64,000 bases of DNA, taken from positions 13,903,057 to 13,967,056 of the forward strand of contig NC_058143.1 of NCBI RefSeq assembly GCF_011075055.1, given 5' to 3'. Of the stretch, positions 60,601 to 64,000 are shown one piece after another. The notes below the pieces were generated by a model. It saw only the letters and a list, made by a program, of their open reading frames with translations. It did no database searches and was not told the origin of the DNA. The DNA comes from Mangifera indica. Lineage: Eukaryota > Streptophyta > Magnoliopsida > Sapindales > Anacardiaceae. The translations under genes were made by a program, and so were the position numbers. How positions within the stretch are numbered: position 1 is the first letter of the stretch; the number at the start of each line of letters is the position of its first letter.

Positions 60601-61368
60601 AAGAGGAAATTCAAAGATAAATCGAGAATAAACAGACCATACGGTACATAACTTCAGCTAGCAGCCTCACAGAATAACACAGTATTATGCAATTTTTGAC
60701 TCATGGGATGTACTGGCTCTTCGATGCCATCAAGATAGAAGACAAAATACCTGTACCCTATTGGTGTTGCATACGGATTTATGCAAAATGAAACACAAAA
60801 GCGTCTGTATTACAGGAAAATCTTAGGAGATGGGTTGGTTGACAACTAAAAAACAATTAAATGGTAAATTACAGCATCGATTTGATTGGATTGATGAAAG
60901 AATTTTCAGGTTCTTCAGTGGCAGTCTAATAATAGCCGATCCTTTAACAGTTCCCGGAGCTTACATATAGGACTCTGTTTGTTTGCAAGGAAACCTTTTT
61001 CCCTCTGTGGTTCACCCTGAGCAAAGGAAAGTGAGAAGCTTACTGGTCAATCAAGTAAAAGGAAGCATTAAGAACTGAAAGGGAAGGAACCGATACAACA
61101 GAATCAGCTGATAGTAAATTTCTGCTTTTAATGTATCTAAGATTGTAAATTGTCATTCCATAATCAAGATCATAATTGGTATCCTGATTTTGTATCAAGA
61201 TCTTGTGATATCATTATCTAAACCCTGTCTGTCTTGGTTGCCAAGAAAATATGCAGAGCAAAAAGAAACTCAGAACTGCGAGTCTCAGCAACATTAGACA
61301 AAGTTGAAATATGTAAGCTGAAGACTTTGTATATTTCAAATTTTAGGAAGGGATTATACCTTGTATAA
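60601..61368. other. spacer downstream of the sugar transporter
   Basis: No gene. Includes the probable 3' trailer of the sugar transporter (about 60950-61368). Confidence 0.3.
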
Positions 61369-64000
61369 TTATTCAATCTCTGGTAATGAGTGCATTGATG
61401 CCTGTATTTCCTCAAGTGTTTGCTCCTTAGTCTCTGGTACCAACTTTGCCACGAACAGAATTGTCAAGGCGCCGATGCTAGAGAATATGTAAAATGTTCC
61501 TGAAGAGATGTATGGCAATTAAAGTTATTATTCTTCAAAAGTGAGCTCTAGAATATGAAATTTTTTCCTGAAATTGTTAACATAGGTTCATATTGAGAGT
61601 GGTTTTTGTGAAAGAAAGACGAGGGGGAGACATCACCTGCAGAGCTCCAAATCATTAATAGGTTAAAAATGTATGTAACAATCCAAGAACTGAACCAGTT
61701 GACCAAAGAAACAACACTTCCAGCTGAACCCTTCATGTTAATGGGAAAAATCTGAAATGGTAATCACCATTAAGTCTCAACTCCAAACACTCTTGGCAGT
61801 TTGATTGATATTAGAGTTAAATCTAAATGAAGTAAGCTAACCTCTGACATAATAAGCCATGGTATCCCAGCAAGGCCTAATCCAAGTGATCCATTATATA
61901 CCTAATTCCGTGATAAGATCACACTCATAGATGTTAGAATCTATACAATAACTTTGAGTGCATGCTTGTAGGAAAAAAGAAATTCAGGAGGACATTATCC
62001 TACCAATATTCCAACAAACACCAAAGCAGGAGTGACTTCTTTCCACAGCTGGTGGTCCTGGTTATCTCAAAACATTTATCGGTTGATCTTAAAAGAACGA
62101 AACAAAATACATGTACATGACAAATGACACTTTAAGAGAGAAGTTAAAAGTACTTGAGCACAAATTTAGAAGAAACCTGCAATGAGAATGAGACCCCCGC
62201 AAGTAAGCAGCCTAAGCATGTTCCCACTGCAGAAATCTGTGCAAGAGTTCCTGAAGATTTCAGCAAGGGCTTTTCTCAACAACACTGAAAGGAGAAAATA
62301 ACTTACTAGCCATTTTTTACCAGTAGAAGTGGTCTTCTTCCAGCTCTATCCATCAAGATTATACCAAGTACTGCAGCCGGAATCTGTTAAGAGAAATTTT
62401 CACAATGTCTCATATATCACATAGAAAAGCAACAAATTTAGAAAATATAAAATCACAAGTAACCTGAATAACTGCAACTAGTGTACTCCCAATACTTGCT
62501 GAAAAACCTGCAGAAACCTGGAACGGTTAAGAATATTTGGTTTTACGTTTTCTTAATATACTTCTCTTAATTAATATAGTAAAATAGTTAAAATTTGTAC
62601 CAGCAGATTCAAATATTGAACTTGCATAAAAGACAATCCCATTAGCCCCTCCAAATTGTTGCAGTAACATAAGTCCAATTCCAATCTGAAATTTCAAACA
62701 ATCCAAAATAAGATCTGCTGACCTATAAGTAGGCAACAGGAAAGAATAAGATTTAATTGGCAGCTAACAGTGAGTGAACGGGCATATATTTGCTGAAACA
62801 GGTCAATGATTCTGCCTTCTGGGAGCATTTTAAGGGATTCAGTAAACTCCTGTAAAATGTAAATGCCATTAGTTCTGCCAAAAAAAATTGTAATCAAGAA
62901 ACTTGAATATCATTCAAGATCAATTATTTAGTAAGAGATAATATTACTTCAATCTCAGCTACTTCCTCAGAAATATCGGCATCCTTTCCTCTAAGGCGCT
63001 TTATCATTGCTTCACACTCTTTCTCTCTACCATTCTGTGCCTGCAGGTAATGTAAACTTGATATTTAAGCAAAATTTACAACTTTCTTGGAGAATTACGA
63101 AATATTCCATATATACTTTCAAGAGCCATTCAGATACCTAATAAATAATACTCTGAAGCAGAATTATGAATCTCTTAACTTACCAACCATCTAGGAGACT
63201 CTGGAATGATGAATAAACCTAAGAGCTGTATTAAACATGGAATAATTCCTGCAAACAGAATTCACAGGGCCATGTTGTATAAAGCTGCCATCACCAAAAT
63301 CATACAAAAAACAAAAATTTACCCAAATTACCTATAAGGGCCAAGGTGCGCCAGCTTACAACAGCTCCAATGAAATACGTTAATGCTAAGCTAATAGATA
63401 AGATGAACTGTAAAACAACACAAGTGTTGAAATAAGTAACCGGTTCATTTTCTATTTCTTTTATTTTTTTTCTTATGCAATTATGGTTATCTCATTTTAC
63501 CTGATGTACAGCTACAAATGCTCCACGAAGGTTTCTGGGTGTTATTTCTGCCATATATACAGGAACCTGTTCAGAAGAAGGGAAAAACCCATCTTAAATT
63601 GATGCTTGAATAAGAAATTAATAATAATCTGCAACTGCTCACTGTAATTACCACATAAGAGAGAATTCCAACACCACATCCTTCAACAAATCTTCCGAGG
63701 TCCAGCAACCATGCTCCCTTTTATGAAGCATTTTTTAAGCCGTTAATATTCACAACTCAGTACAAGCTATAAACTGAGAATCAAGAGTGAAGTGGAAAAG
63801 TGAAAACCTCTGCGAATACAATGGCCAGCCACCCAGGGATGCAGAGTATTTGTGCGATCCTCATTGCCTATTAAGTGGAATACCAATATTATGATTGGGA
63901 AAATTTTCAAACAGGCTCAGAGCATGTTAACTTAGTATAAAGAACTTACACCTCTCCTACCAAAACGATCTGAAATCTTTCCACTAGTGACTGAACCAAT
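61369..64000 (-). CDS. ERD6-like sugar transporter, 3' part (runs off the window)
   Basis: Major-facilitator sugar porter of the ERD6-like group, mostly tonoplast sugar/H+ carriers. Sixteen exons are visible on the minus strand, at about 64000-63952, 63869-63810, 63716-63653, 63566-63504, 63409-63335, 63249-63184, 63040-62949, 62850-62770, 62688-62601, 62512-62464, 62384-62330, 62240-62180, 62056-62006, 61901-61843, 61751-61637 and 61499-61369. Family motifs in order: [72 protein letters not shown], and the ending [13 protein letters not shown]...SLPEIE. The start and first helix lie beyond 64000. No breaks are seen in the visible part; inner boundaries are approximate. Confidence 0.92.

Noticed and set aside
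1..64000. tRNA genes, rRNA, CRISPR arrays, bacterial-type operons or riboswitches
   Set aside because: Searched by eye for tRNA B-box text (GGTTCRAATCC), spaced repeats and rRNA motifs; none found in a plausible setting.

Overview
This 64 kb window is nuclear DNA of a flowering plant, most likely a eudicot. It has multi-exon genes with small GT-AG introns, AT-rich intergenic DNA, plant-only families (FANTASTIC FOUR, DMP/DUF679, DUF1068, TLP18.3, plant vacuolar NHX, ERD6-like sugar transporters) and many small transposon remnants. The species cannot be named from the sequence alone.

Intact genes, left to right: a GDSL esterase/lipase (6574-8071, +, five exons, 380 aa); a vacuolar Na+/H+ exchanger (18741-23019, +, 14 exons, 544 aa); a mitoribosomal mL45/Tim44-like protein (23833-28423, +, 12 exons, 301 aa, one GC-AG intron); an unrecognised 187 aa single-exon gene (29681-30244, +); an AT74-type histidine phosphatase (42700-40123, -, three exons, 326 aa); a DMP membrane protein (58778-58155, -, 207 aa); and the 3' part of an ERD6-like sugar transporter that runs off the right edge (64000-61369, -). 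An unrecognised small multi-exon gene candidate lies at 12523-14040.

Broken genes are common. A TLP18.3 thylakoid protein gene (11165-9312, -) has two frame breaks. A glutathione synthetase copy (30961-35583, +) keeps its introns but has stops, frameshifts and a lost block. A DUF1068 gene (38821-37079, -) has three frame breaks and a retrotransposon in its intron. A FANTASTIC FOUR gene (48116-47287, -) changes frame inside adjoining GAA and AAC microsatellites. The genes are metabolically unrelated and do not form a cluster or pathway.

The rest is mobile DNA. Two complete TRIM-type miniature LTR retrotransposons carry perfect 5-bp target duplications; one is nested inside another element. 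A family of long foldback elements consists of almost full-length inverted repeats starting near GGCCAAAGGACTATTTCCC; two copies have 9-bp target duplications like Mutator elements. Two hAT-type elements have 8-bp target duplications, one of them in an intron of the AT74-like gene. There is also a ~700-bp repeat present twice 48 kb apart, a palindromic AT-rich MITE family with about seven copies, head-to-head LTR-like units, copia gag, LINE and BED zinc-finger scraps, and TA/trinucleotide microsatellites. No new enzyme system, CRISPR, tRNA or rRNA was seen; the foldback family is the most unusual structure present.
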